Shown piece by piece: positions 50,303-59,436 of a stretch of DNA of 64,000 bases. Location of the stretch: assembly GCA_938082375.1 (NCBI GenBank), contig CALKCJ010000020.1, forward strand, positions 62,001 through 126,000. Direction: 5' to 3'. This DNA comes from an uncultured Thermomicrobiaceae bacterium. Its GTDB lineage: Bacteria; Chloroflexota; Chloroflexia; Thermomicrobiales; Thermomicrobiaceae. The position numbers were made by a program, and so were the translations under genes. Below the pieces are notes generated by a model, which was not told where the DNA came from, did not search any database, and saw only the letters and a program-made list of their open reading frames with translations. Positions within the stretch are counted from its first letter, which is position 1. Each line of letters starts with the position of its first letter.

Positions 50303-51438
50303 AGGTGTTGATGCTTTCGAAGGCTCTGGTCAACGGGGTCTACCAGAAGAAGCTCGAGGAGCTCGCGAAGCTGCCGGAGATCGAGCTGCTGGCCATCGTC
50401 CCGCCGTACTGGCACGAGTCACGTGTTGGGGTGATTCAGCTCGAACGGCGCTACACGGATAGCTACGAGCTGGCGGTAGAGCCGATGTGGTTCAACGGGC
50501 ACCACCACATTCACTGGTATCCCGGCCTGGTGCGGCACGTGCGGCGCTTCCAGCCAGACATCCTGCATGTCGACGAGGAACCGTACAACCTGGTGACATT
50601 CCACGCGGCACTGCTCGGCCGGCTCTACGGGGCACGCGTTGTCTTCTTCACCTGGCAGAATCTCTATCGCCGCTACCCGCCCCCGTTCTCCTGGTTCGAG
50701 CGCGTCAACTACCGGTTTGCGGCGGCCGCTGTCGCTGGCAGTCAAGAGGCAGCTGCTGTCCTTCGCCGCAAGGGCTACCGCGGGCCGCTCGAGGTCATTC
50801 CCCAGTTCGGCGTTGATCCCGACCTCTTCCGTCCGATGCCGGTGGCACGATCGCTGTTGCCGACGGTCGGTTTTGTTGGCCGACTCGTACCGGAGAAGGG
50901 TGCCGACTTGCTCCTGCAGGCGCTCGCGCGCATGCGCGTCCGAGCCGTGGCCCAGATCGTCGGGAGCGGGAGCGAGCGCGCCCGGCTGGAACTGCTGGCG
51001 ACGAGCCTGGGTGTACGCGATCGCGTGACCTTCCGTGGCAGCGTGGCGCCCGCGCTGATGCCACAGACGCTAAATATGTTCGATGTGCTGGTGGTGCCCT
51101 CGCGCACGCGGCGGAACTGGAAGGAACAGTTCGGGCGCGTCATCATCGAGGCGATGGCCTGCGGCGTACCGGTAATCGGATCCGACTCTGGCGAGATCCC
51201 GCAGGTGATCGGCGATGCCGGGTTGGTCTTCCCGGAGGACGACGCGGAGGCGCTGGCTCGGGCGCTGGATGCCTTGCTCGAGCACCCGGCACGCCGGCAG
51301 GAGTTGGGTCGCCGCGGGCGGCAGCGGGTGCTGGAGCTGTTCACCCAGGCCCGCGTGGCCGAACGGTACTACGAGCTGTATCGGTCGCTCGGATCGGCTG
51401 GGCGCTCGTACGTCACCGCTGGCAGATTTGGCGGCTGA
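50299..51438 (+). CDS. glycosyltransferase family 4 (GT-B fold)
   Basis: 379 aa. VLMLSKALVNGVYQKKLEEL at the start, HVDEEPYNLVTFHAALLGRL in the acceptor domain, then TVGFVGRLVPEKGADLLLQAL and the acid pair region EQFGRVIIEAMACGVPVIGS. It is a different subtype from the gene before it, with which it overlaps (GTGA). The pair suggests successive steps in one glycan. No polymerase, flippase or nucleotide-sugar synthesis genes are adjacent. Confidence 0.87.
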   Translation: MKVLMLSKALVNGVYQKKLEELAKLPEIELLAIVPPYWHESRVGVIQLERRYTDSYELAVEPMWFNGHHHIHWYPGLVRHVRRFQPDILHVDEEPYNLVTFHAALLGRLYGARVVFFTWQNLYRRYPPPFSWFERVNYRFAAAAVAGSQEAAAVLRRKGYRGPLEVIPQFGVDPDLFRPMPVARSLLPTVGFVGRLVPEKGADLLLQALARMRVRAVAQIVGSGSERARLELLATSLGVRDRVTFRGSVAPALMPQTLNMFDVLVVPSRTRRNWKEQFGRVIIEAMACGVPVIGSDSGEIPQVIGDAGLVFPEDDAEALARALDALLEHPARRQELGRRGRQRVLELFTQARVAERYYELYRSLGSAGRSYVTAGRFGG

Positions 51439-51466
51439 TGGTGCCAGAGCTTGGCGGGGTAAGAAG

Positions 51467-52042
51467 ATGGCGAGCAAGTTGCCGCGTGATCCTCGGCAGG
51501 CCGCCAGGTTGCTGGAACCTGGCCCGGTCGTACTGGTGACGGTGCAGTTCCGCTCGCAGCCGAACGTGATGACGGCCGCCTGGGTCATGCCGCTCAGCCT
51601 CGACCCGCCACGGGTGGGCGTGGCGATCCATCCCTCGCGCTTCACGCACGAGCTGGTGACGCGCGGTGAGCTCTTCATCCTCAACCTGCCGACGCTGGAG
51701 CTGCTAGACGCGGTGCATCGTTGTGGGATGGTCTCTGGTCGCGATGTCGACAAGTTCGTCCAGGCTGGCCTCCACCCGGCTGATGCACTGGAGATCGACG
51801 TGCCGGTTATCGAGGAGTGCGTGGCTCACATCGAGTGTGGCCTCGCCGAGCGGCTGACGCTGGGAGATCACGACCTGTTCGTGGGTGAGGTGCTGGCAGT
51901 CTCTGCCGACGACGAGCTGTTCACCGACCACTGGCAGATCTCGGACGACTCACCGCTGATCCACCATGTGGCCTCAGACCTCTACGCGGGCTTGTCCCGG
52001 CCATACACTGCCCGCCTGGAGTGGGGAGAGGAAGCGACCTAA
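51467..52042 (+). CDS. flavin reductase-like (flavoredoxin-type) protein
   Basis: 191 aa. FMN-binding split-barrel of the flavin reductase-like domain family: LLEPGPVVLVTVQ, NVMTAAWVMPLSLDPPRVGVAI, FTHELVTRGELFILNLPT and the HIECGL strand. Members reduce flavin with NAD(P)H or carry electrons. ATG 51467 lies 28 bp after the second glycosyltransferase, so it may share the transcript, though no functional link is clear. Confidence 0.85.
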   Translation: MASKLPRDPRQAARLLEPGPVVLVTVQFRSQPNVMTAAWVMPLSLDPPRVGVAIHPSRFTHELVTRGELFILNLPTLELLDAVHRCGMVSGRDVDKFVQAGLHPADALEIDVPVIEECVAHIECGLAERLTLGDHDLFVGEVLAVSADDELFTDHWQISDDSPLIHHVASDLYAGLSRPYTARLEWGEEAT

Positions 52043-52078
52043 CGGGCAGATGCTCCTCTTCTGCTCACGCCGTGCTGA

Positions 52079-52105
52079 GAGCACCCGCAATCCCCTGCGG
52101 TGCTC
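52079..52105. terminator. inverted repeat between convergent genes
   Basis: GAGCACCCGCA pairs with TGCGGTGCTC (one bulged C, 6-nt loop). It lies between the flavin reductase (+) and the MqnA-like gene (-). No T tract. Confidence 0.45.
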
Positions 52106-52213
52106 GGTCATGACCTCCTGGCGAGCCTCCGGGCCGGCGACCGCCTCGCCGGATGGCCCCGCGATGCGTACGTCGAGGCATAAGCGAATCGACGAGGGCG
52201 CGCGACCGGAGGA

Positions 52214-53002
52214 TTAGCTCAAGGCCACGATCTCGACTCGATCCAAGCCGGGAACGCCGAGATCGTGGCCGGTGCGGTGGAGCAGCTCACGCCAGCCGGA
52301 GCGCGCGCGCTGGGTCAGCCGGTAACTCTGGTCGGAAAGCAGGGCTTCAAGCCGCTCTCTGTTCAACATGTGCTCGCGGGCAAGCTGCGTGACGACTTCC
52401 CGCCGCCGTGCCAGTGCCGCCTCACGTGCCGCGTGTAGTTCCGCGACCAGGTGCCGGAGCGCCTCGACCTGCTCGGCGACCATCCTTCGAGGCACGACCA
52501 GGACATGGCTGGGGAAGGGAAGCGAAGAGAGGACAAACCACGCCCGGCCCAGGTCGTGAAAACGCTCGGAGAGTGGCTGGGCGAGTGCTGCAGCGTCTTC
52601 GAGGACGAGAAGCGGGCCCACAGACACGCCCCGATCCCAGCCGGTGACGGTGATACCGTAGAAGGCCGTTATCGTCGCCCGGGCTAACGCCTCGGCTGTC
52701 AGGCCAACACCGTCTAAAGCGACCCTCACTTGATCCAGCACGTCCGGCCGCTCGCTGGTCTGCATCGCCACGCTACTGCTGTGCTGGCTGACCAGGGCGA
52801 CATCGGCGAGGACGACGAACTCGTCGGCGAGCCTCGCCGCCTCGACCGCGCCCAGCAGCGCAGGCATCCCACGCGACCGCACCCTCTCGGCGGTCAGTCG
52901 CTCCTCGAGCCTGTAGCGTGCGGCCGGCTCCAGCCAGCCCTGCGCGATGGGCAGGGAGTACACGGCGGTCGTGACGTTCTGCTCGATGAGACAATCAGGC
53001 AT
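52214..53002 (-). CDS. MqnA/MqnD-like (periplasmic-binding-fold) protein, tentative
   Basis: 262 aa. The second half, with RFHDLGRAWFVLSSLPFPSHVLVVP and a helix-rich end (SYRLTQRARSGWRELLHR), resembles the core of menaquinone-pathway chorismate dehydratase MqnA: DLGxxWxxLTGLPF, then YRLxxxxxxGL. ADVALVSQHSSSVAMQT would be the substrate-loop region. The N-terminal IPYLN motif of true MqnA is not present, so another member of this periplasmic-binding-type family is possible. It is a single gene, convergent with the flavin reductase. Confidence 0.45.
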   Translation of the reverse strand: MPDCLIEQNVTTAVYSLPIAQGWLEPAARYRLEERLTAERVRSRGMPALLGAVEAARLADEFVVLADVALVSQHSSSVAMQTSERPDVLDQVRVALDGVGLTAEALARATITAFYGITVTGWDRGVSVGPLLVLEDAAALAQPLSERFHDLGRAWFVLSSLPFPSHVLVVPRRMVAEQVEALRHLVAELHAAREAALARRREVVTQLAREHMLNRERLEALLSDQSYRLTQRARSGWRELLHRTGHDLGVPGLDRVEIVALS

Positions 53003-53101
53003 CTCATGCGCCTTCCGAGGATTCTACGCTCGTGAGTCCCTGTGGGGCACCGATCGCCCTGATGGTTTAGATCACGGCACCAGTCGGGTCTTCGCGCCGG
53101 A

Positions 53102-55579
53102 TCAGCTCAGGTCACCCGCACCAGTCTCCCAAAACCGCCGCACCTGCTCGCGTAACAACCGATGCTCCGGCTGGCGAAGCTCAGGATCGACCTCGATGAT
53201 CCGCTCGGCCTCCTGCCGGGCGTGCTGCAGTGTGACGACGTCTGCCAGGCTGGCAAAGCGAAGATTCGGCATGCCGCTCTGCCGTGTGCCGAGGAACTCG
53301 CCGGGGCCACGCATCTGCAAGTCGATCTCTGCCAGCCGAAAGCCATCGTAGGTCTCGACCAACGCCTCGAGCCGCTCGCGGGCCTCCTGGCCGTCCGAAT
53401 CCGAGATTAGGATGCAGTACGACTGTGCCGCACCACGGCCCACCCGGCCGCGGAACTGGTGAAGCTGGGCCAGACCGAAGCGATCGGCTCCCTCGATGAG
53501 CATGACGGTGGCGTTCGGCACATCGATCCCGACCTCGACCACGGCTGTCGAGACCAGGATATCGAGCTTCCGTTCTCGGAACGCGGTCATGACAGCGTCC
53601 TTCTCGGCTGGGCGCATTCGGCCGTGGAGCAGGCCGAGCCTCAGGTCAGGGAAGACCTCCCGTTGCAGTCGTTCGAACTCGGCGGTCGCGGCGCGTGCGT
53701 CGATGGCCTCGGACTCCTCCACCAGGGGGTAGATGATGAACGCTTGAAAGCCCTCGGTCACTTGCTTGCGGATGAACTGGTAGACGCGCTGGCGTACGCT
53801 GCTCTCAATGGCGTAGGTCTTGACCGTCTGCCGTCCCGGTGGCAGCTCGTCGATGATCGAGACGTCGAGGTCACCGTGCAGGACGAGTGCCAGGCTGCGC
53901 GGGATCGGCGTGGCCGTCATGACCAGCACGTGGGGGTTCTGGCCCTTGGCCCGCAGGGCGGCTCGCTGGAGCACGCCGAAGCGGTGCTGCTCGTCGATGA
54001 CCGCGAGGCCCAGTCGCTGGAAGTGCACCCAGTCCTCCAGGACGGCATGCGTGCCGATCAGCAGCTGGATACCCGCCTCACGGAGCCCGCGCTCGATCTC
54101 CTGCCGCTCGCGCTCGGGCGTGCTTCCGGTCAGCAGTGCGGCAGCAGGGCGATCGGGCTCCGGGAGTCCCGCGTAGAGGTTCCGGAAACTGTGGAAGTGC
54201 TGCTCGGCGAGGATCTCGGTCGGCGCCAGCACGGCCACCTGGTAGCCAGCGGCACTGGCCGCCAGCGCGGCGGTCGCGGCCACCACAGTCTTGCCTGACC
54301 CCACGTCGCCCTGGAGCAAGCGGCTCATCGGCCTCGGCTGGGCCATGTCCTCGAGGATCTCGTCCAGCGCCCGAGACTGTGCCGCCGTGAGCGCAAAGGG
54401 CAGGCTGCGCAGAAAGGCATCGATCCTCAGTCGGTCGATGGGGATAGCGTTGCTTGGCTGGGCCTGCCACTCAGCCTTGCGCCGCACCAGACCGAGCTGC
54501 AAGGCCAAGAACTCGTCGAAAGCCAGGCGGCGGCGTGCAGCTTCGGCCCGCTCGCTTGAGTCCGGAAAGTGGAGCTGCTCGAGTGCTTCGGGCAGCGGTG
54601 GCAGCCCATGTCGCTGGCGGATGGCCTCAGGCAAGGGATCGACCACCAGACGCAGGCTGGCGTCGAGCGCGGTGCGGGTGAGCTGGCGGAGCTGCTTTTG
54701 GTACAGGTTGCGGGTCAGCGGGTAGATCGGTACGATGCGGCCAGTATGCAGCAGATCCTCGTCGGCTGGCTCCCACTCCGGGTTGCGGAAGCAGACGACG
54801 GCCCGCTGGCGCTCCAGACGCCCACTTAGGGCGATGCGCATGCCAGGACGAAGCTGCCGGGCCACGTACGGGTTGAACCAGATAGCCGGGATGCTGCCGG
54901 TCGGATCACTGATCTCGGCCTGCACCAGACGTCGCCCGCTAGCAGTCTCCCGCTCGGTCAGCGCGGTGACCTCACCCATGACTGTGCAGCGGAGCTCCTC
55001 ACTCCCGGTGCGATAGAAGAGGTGGGCGATGCGACCGATCGGCTGTAGGCGCGTGTAGTCCTCGTAGCGGCGGGGGAGCAGGTAGAGGAGGTCGCGCACG
55101 GTGCACACCCCCAGCGCCTCAAGCTGGCGGGCTCGCTGGGCGCCGACACCGGGCAGCACGGTCACCGGGTCGTCGAGCGAGGTGACCACGGAAGCACGGG
55201 TGGCCCTTGCCGGGCGGTCAGCCGCCGGTGCGTTCTGGCGAGCGGACAGGACGCGACGCTCGGGAGCCAGTTGGTGGAGTGGCGGGCCTGGCGAGGTCAC
55301 AGTGGGAGCCCCCAGGAGCTTTCGGGCAGCTTCGATCCGCCGGGCACGCTCGACGGGAGACAGCGACGCGTAGTCGTCGAGGAGCTCCGACAAGCGTCGC
55401 AGCGTGGCCTTCAGCGACGGTTGAGTCGCGATCCAGGTGGCCGAGTTGCGGGCAAGGAGCGCGGCCAGCCCACCTGCGACGGCGGTGTCCTGGAAGCCCT
55501 TACGCTCCTCCAGCGCGAAGACCTTTGCGAGGAGCGCCACCGGCTCTTGCTTGACCAGATCGGATGAATGCACCAGCAA
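53102..55579 (-). CDS. recG: ATP-dependent DNA helicase RecG
   Basis: 825 aa, longer than the usual 690 because of an N-terminal extension of about 130 residues. It has an OB-fold wedge domain (VTVLPGVGAQRARQLEALGV, CTVMGEVTALTERE), then superfamily 2 motifs: LLQGDVGSGKTVVA (motif I), DEQHRFGVLQR (DEQH), VMTATPIPRSL and the C-terminal HQFRGRVGRG. It reverses stalled replication forks and branch-migrates Holliday junctions. Start TTG 55579 or GTG 55573, after GAGGACGGGG. Confidence 0.94.
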   Translation of the reverse strand: MLVHSSDLVKQEPVALLAKVFALEERKGFQDTAVAGGLAALLARNSATWIATQPSLKATLRRLSELLDDYASLSPVERARRIEAARKLLGAPTVTSPGPPLHQLAPERRVLSARQNAPAADRPARATRASVVTSLDDPVTVLPGVGAQRARQLEALGVCTVRDLLYLLPRRYEDYTRLQPIGRIAHLFYRTGSEELRCTVMGEVTALTERETASGRRLVQAEISDPTGSIPAIWFNPYVARQLRPGMRIALSGRLERQRAVVCFRNPEWEPADEDLLHTGRIVPIYPLTRNLYQKQLRQLTRTALDASLRLVVDPLPEAIRQRHGLPPLPEALEQLHFPDSSERAEAARRRLAFDEFLALQLGLVRRKAEWQAQPSNAIPIDRLRIDAFLRSLPFALTAAQSRALDEILEDMAQPRPMSRLLQGDVGSGKTVVAATAALAASAAGYQVAVLAPTEILAEQHFHSFRNLYAGLPEPDRPAAALLTGSTPERERQEIERGLREAGIQLLIGTHAVLEDWVHFQRLGLAVIDEQHRFGVLQRAALRAKGQNPHVLVMTATPIPRSLALVLHGDLDVSIIDELPPGRQTVKTYAIESSVRQRVYQFIRKQVTEGFQAFIIYPLVEESEAIDARAATAEFERLQREVFPDLRLGLLHGRMRPAEKDAVMTAFRERKLDILVSTAVVEVGIDVPNATVMLIEGADRFGLAQLHQFRGRVGRGAAQSYCILISDSDGQEARERLEALVETYDGFRLAEIDLQMRGPGEFLGTRQSGMPNLRFASLADVVTLQHARQEAERIIEVDPELRQPEHRLLREQVRRFWETGAGDLS

Positions 55580-55610
55580 CCCCGTCCTCGAGCGAACGCG
55601 CCGTCACCCA

Positions 55611-55639
55611 AGTGAACCGGCCGGCCAGAGCGGTGTCAA
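55611..55639 (-). promoter_or_regulatory. recG promoter
   Basis: On the minus strand, TTGACA (55639-55634), 17-bp spacer, TTCACT (55616-55611). The -35 is perfect and the -10 weak; about 30 nt before the recG start. The rest of 55640-55854 shows no gene. Confidence 0.55.
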
Positions 55640-55854
55640 GCGCGAATGGCTCGTCTCAGCCCGGCGCTCAGTCAAACAGTGCCCGCTCCGGGCTACGCTG
55701 CGCTGCGTCGAGGCGCCCTCACAGGGGATGGTGCTCGAGGCCCGTGTCGCTCAGATAGAAGTAGAAGGGCTATGACACGCTGACGCGAAGGCACTACGCC
55801 CGAGCTCTTGGCGGATAGCCGCCTTCGACGGTTTGGCGGTCGTTCGTGCGGACT

Positions 55855-58482
55855 CTACTCGGTAAGGCGGATAATCGCGAGGGCGACCTTGGGTAGGGCC
55901 AGCTCAGAGCGATAGACGAGGTAGCGCGGTTCCCAGTCCGGCTTGAACTTGTCCTTAAAGCTCCTCAGACCCTTGTAGGAGAAGAGCACGTTCAGGTGTT
56001 CGTAGGCTTGACGCAGCACGCGCTCGACGAACGGCGCATCCGGGTCGACGCCGACGTTGGCCAAGGGCGCCATTCCGAGCGAGAAGGCGTGAAACCCCTG
56101 CTCTTTCAAACTCTGAAACATCTTCACGAACAGGTACTCCATTACCCCAGATGGCTCGCGACGTCGGCGCATCAAATCGATGGTAGCTTCACCCTCCTTC
56201 CCATCCGGGATCAGGTTGGCGAAAGCGACGATTTCGCCCGCTGGTGATTCGACGGCGAAGATAGGCGAGACGCGGATGTAGTCGTCTTCGAAGCGCCCAA
56301 GGGTGAACCGGCGCTCCCGATGGCCGCCAATCGAGAGCCACTCATCTGAGACAGCGCGGAGCCGCTGGATCAAGTCGTTTGGCTGCGGGGGTGGAGAGAA
56401 AACGACATGGTAGCCCTCGCGCTCCAGTCGACGGACAAGGTAGCGCAGGTCTTTCATCGCACCGCCTTGCAGCGTGAAGCGGTCGAGGTCGACGATCGCC
56501 TCCTCGCCGATCTTGGCCATTAAGAGGCCGGCAGTCCGGTAGGCCTCCAGTCGCTTGGGGGTGGCCTGCAAGAATGCAGGTTCCCAGTCGTTGGTCTCGC
56601 ACAGGTCGAGGAACTCGCGCAAGGTCAGTGCGAAGTCGTCGTCGGAGGCGGCAACTGGATCACCGAGGGCCACCGCCACACCGTTGGCCAGCCCGAAAGA
56701 GGTCACGCCTCTCCCGTTGGAGGCGAAGAAGAACAGCTTGTCTTCCGCATACTTGAAGTAATCGAGCGACGAGTCACCGTACCTCGTGATGAGCGCGCGT
56801 GCCCGCTCATGCTCGCGCTGGTGTGTCGTTCGCCGCCACACGACGGGCCTTGCGAGCGACAGCACGGCGTAGGTCATCGAGACGGCGCCGAGAATCCGGA
56901 GCGAATCGAGGAACCAGCGAGCGTGGCGGGTGTGCGGAGTGAGCCCGCTCTCGCCGAGGTTGAAGAACGTGCGGAGCGTGACTGTCACCGCTGCGCGGGC
57001 ATCGAACTCGTGGCCAAAGGCGCGCTCCTCGCTCACGTAGAATCCGACGGTACCGTACACGAGCGCAAACAGCAGGCTGAGCCCGAACCGGAGCAAGCCC
57101 TGCCGTAGGGTCGGCGTGTCCTGGCGGACGGTGAACCACCGGCGCTGCCAGAGCAGGATCGCCAGGTTGACGATGGTTACGACTGAGAAGAGCTCATCAT
57201 GCCGCTTCAAAAGGTGCGCTACGACGAGGCTGGCGAGCAACACGACAGCGATCACCCAGGCCACCCGCTTGCGCCGCCAGAGGTTGTAGGCCAGGAAGAG
57301 CAGGAAAAACCCGGCAAGGAGCGTGAACGTCCGAGAGACGGCCGGAATTGAGAAGAGCCAGAACGGCTCGATCTGGTTGAAGCGGTGTTGTCCCCGCGGC
57401 AAAAGGAGCGAGACGACCGCGAGCAGCCCGGTAAGGCCGGTGAAGACGGCGGGGATCCGGTAGGCTGCTCGGTGCGTGAGCGAGCGGTCGCCCAGGTGGC
57501 TCAGGAGACCAACCGTAGCCGGGAGCCAGAGGGTCACGAGTCGAGCCAGGAGCGTAGCCGCCACCGCGGTCTCGTGCGGCAGCCCGAACGTCGCCAGGGT
57601 GGCAGCCGTGCCCAGCTCGACAAGCCCAGTACCGGAGAACCCGGGCGCGAGGATGACCGCGAGCGTCCCGATACTGTCTGCGACCAGGGCAGTTGCCAGG
57701 CTGGGGTGCGCCCCTGTCGCTCGCAGGCTGGCATACAGGACGGCTGCGGCGAGTACGTCGATGCCGAATACCAAGAGGAACGGCATAACGAAGTCGTTGG
57801 GCCTCAGGCCGTGTCGACGGGCGCGCTCGGCGAACGAGCGGAGGCGGCGGGGTAGGTGACTCTGCAGCCGGTCGGGCACAGCGGCACCGCGGAGCAACAG
57901 CCAGAAGAGCGCACTCATGAGGACGACGAATACGGCGAGCAGCAAGGCCGACACCAGGAGCAGCGGCGTGACCTGGTGCTGCAGCTCGAGGACGATCAAC
58001 ACCGGAACCATGAAGGTTAGGAACGAGACGAGCCCGAGCCCGTTGTTGAGCGCGAAAGCTAGAAGCGCGTCATCGACCGGAACACCGTGCCGGCCCAGGA
58101 CACGCGCAACGCCGTACGCGGCTGCCGGTGTGCTGACCGGCGAGATCGCTCCGGCCAACACGCCCTCGGTATAGGCCCGTCCGGTGGCTCGCCAGCCGAG
58201 CGGGTGACCGAGGCGTGCCAGGACCAGCCGGTAGGTCAGCGTGGCATCGAGCAGCATCACCACGCCGAGCACGAGCGCGAGAGCGAACCAGAGCCCCAGC
58301 GACTGCTGAGCGACCAGTACGGCACGGGAGACCGCCCCCCGCTCGCGTACGATGAAGACGGCGACCAGCGCGATGACGGTCAATGTCCACAGCGTCGCAC
58401 TGTGGCTGGCCGCCCAGCGGCGAGCCCGTGGCAGCGACGACCGGTTGATCAGGCCGGCTGCGGCCAGGTGGTGCTTGGTCAT
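55855..58482 (-). CDS. mprF: MprF-type bifunctional membrane protein (flippase + phosphatidylglycerol aminoacyltransferase)
   Basis: 875 aa. The N-terminal half has about 13 membrane segments of the UPF0104/flippase type; the C-terminal soluble half (from about residue 555) is a DUF2156 GNAT-like domain. Motifs include YFKYAEDKLFFFAS, ALGDPVAASDDD, PAGEIVAFANLIPDG and IDLMRRRREPSGVMEYLF. MprF adds lysine or alanine from aminoacyl-tRNA to phosphatidylglycerol and flips the product, lowering membrane charge. Which amino acid is used is not shown. It starts 26 bp after the PrsW-type gene. Confidence 0.88.
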   Translation of the reverse strand: MTKHHLAAAGLINRSSLPRARRWAASHSATLWTLTVIALVAVFIVRERGAVSRAVLVAQQSLGLWFALALVLGVVMLLDATLTYRLVLARLGHPLGWRATGRAYTEGVLAGAISPVSTPAAAYGVARVLGRHGVPVDDALLAFALNNGLGLVSFLTFMVPVLIVLELQHQVTPLLLVSALLLAVFVVLMSALFWLLLRGAAVPDRLQSHLPRRLRSFAERARRHGLRPNDFVMPFLLVFGIDVLAAAVLYASLRATGAHPSLATALVADSIGTLAVILAPGFSGTGLVELGTAATLATFGLPHETAVAATLLARLVTLWLPATVGLLSHLGDRSLTHRAAYRIPAVFTGLTGLLAVVSLLLPRGQHRFNQIEPFWLFSIPAVSRTFTLLAGFFLLFLAYNLWRRKRVAWVIAVVLLASLVVAHLLKRHDELFSVVTIVNLAILLWQRRWFTVRQDTPTLRQGLLRFGLSLLFALVYGTVGFYVSEERAFGHEFDARAAVTVTLRTFFNLGESGLTPHTRHARWFLDSLRILGAVSMTYAVLSLARPVVWRRTTHQREHERARALITRYGDSSLDYFKYAEDKLFFFASNGRGVTSFGLANGVAVALGDPVAASDDDFALTLREFLDLCETNDWEPAFLQATPKRLEAYRTAGLLMAKIGEEAIVDLDRFTLQGGAMKDLRYLVRRLEREGYHVVFSPPPQPNDLIQRLRAVSDEWLSIGGHRERRFTLGRFEDDYIRVSPIFAVESPAGEIVAFANLIPDGKEGEATIDLMRRRREPSGVMEYLFVKMFQSLKEQGFHAFSLGMAPLANVGVDPDAPFVERVLRQAYEHLNVLFSYKGLRSFKDKFKPDWEPRYLVYRSELALPKVALAIIRLTE

Positions 58483-58508
58483 CGCTGACTCGCCCCCCTA
58501 CTGCGCGG

Positions 58509-59348
58509 TTATGCTGGGGTCGGTGAGGCAGCAGCCTGCACGGCCTCGCGACGCGCCTCGCGGATACGACGGATCAACAGCGTCAAGCTCGCGAGGGCAA
58601 CTAAGAAGCTGAGAAGCTCCAGCCCCAAGAACTCGACGAACGTCACGCCTCGGAAGCCGTTGAACGTGTCCCACAGCGCGTGGAGGACGACGACCAGCAC
58701 GAAGGCGCCCACGATACGCAGGTTGAGCACCGGGTGTCCGGCACGCAGCCGCTCTCGCCACAGTACGGCGCAGACAATGCCTGTCCACGCCGCATGGCCG
58801 GCTGGGGAGAGCAACCCGCGCACCAGCAGGGTCTCTTCGAGGATCCCGATGCTCCCCCGCGACGCGAGCAGGGCGACGAACCCGTATCCCATCGTCTCCA
58901 GGGCGGCGAAGCCCATGCCGGAGGCGACGCCGAAGAGCAGGCCGTCCGTCTCCGAACGGTAGCGGCCCCGTACGTAGATCACGAGCGGCACGGCCAGCTT
59001 GGCGCTTTCCTCGATTAACCCGACGCCGAGCAAGGGAAGCACGCCGAGGCTGCGCAGTGTCTGGTACTCCAGAAACCCGGCGATGACGACGCCGACGATC
59101 CCACCCCACAGGAAGCTAACGGCCAGGGACGGCAGCGGGATATCGTGCACGGGACTGCTCTCGTACAGGTACATGACCATGGTCACCGGAACCAGGAAAG
59201 CGCCGAGGAGCAACACCGAGGGGACGAAGTTGGGGTTGTGGGTACTGCGCAGGAGCTTCTCCAGAGCATAGAAGAGCACAAGGCCGCTCAGGAGGATCTG
59301 AAACCAGGCCCGGCGCGGGACGCCGACCAATCGCTGCCACCCCCGCAT
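58509..59348 (-). CDS. PrsW-family intramembrane glutamic protease
   Basis: 279 aa, about 8 membrane helices. Conserved family motifs lie inside helices: GLIEESAKL (EExxK), SGMGFAALET, SPAGHAAWTG and HALWD. In Bacillus PrsW cleaves the anti-sigma factor RsiW. No anti-sigma factor or sigma factor gene is adjacent here. ATG 59348 follows GGAGGG closely; ATG 59384 would add 12 residues without a good ribosome binding site. It is transcribed toward mprF. Confidence 0.85.
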   Translation of the reverse strand: MRGWQRLVGVPRRAWFQILLSGLVLFYALEKLLRSTHNPNFVPSVLLLGAFLVPVTMVMYLYESSPVHDIPLPSLAVSFLWGGIVGVVIAGFLEYQTLRSLGVLPLLGVGLIEESAKLAVPLVIYVRGRYRSETDGLLFGVASGMGFAALETMGYGFVALLASRGSIGILEETLLVRGLLSPAGHAAWTGIVCAVLWRERLRAGHPVLNLRIVGAFVLVVVLHALWDTFNGFRGVTFVEFLGLELLSFLVALASLTLLIRRIREARREAVQAAASPTPA

Positions 59349-59436
59349 TCTCCGACCCTCCGCGAAAGCGAGCGTGCTGGCCATGCAAGGCTCGACGCGG
59401 TGACGATCCTACCCCTTGTCCAGCACGTCGGCCGCC

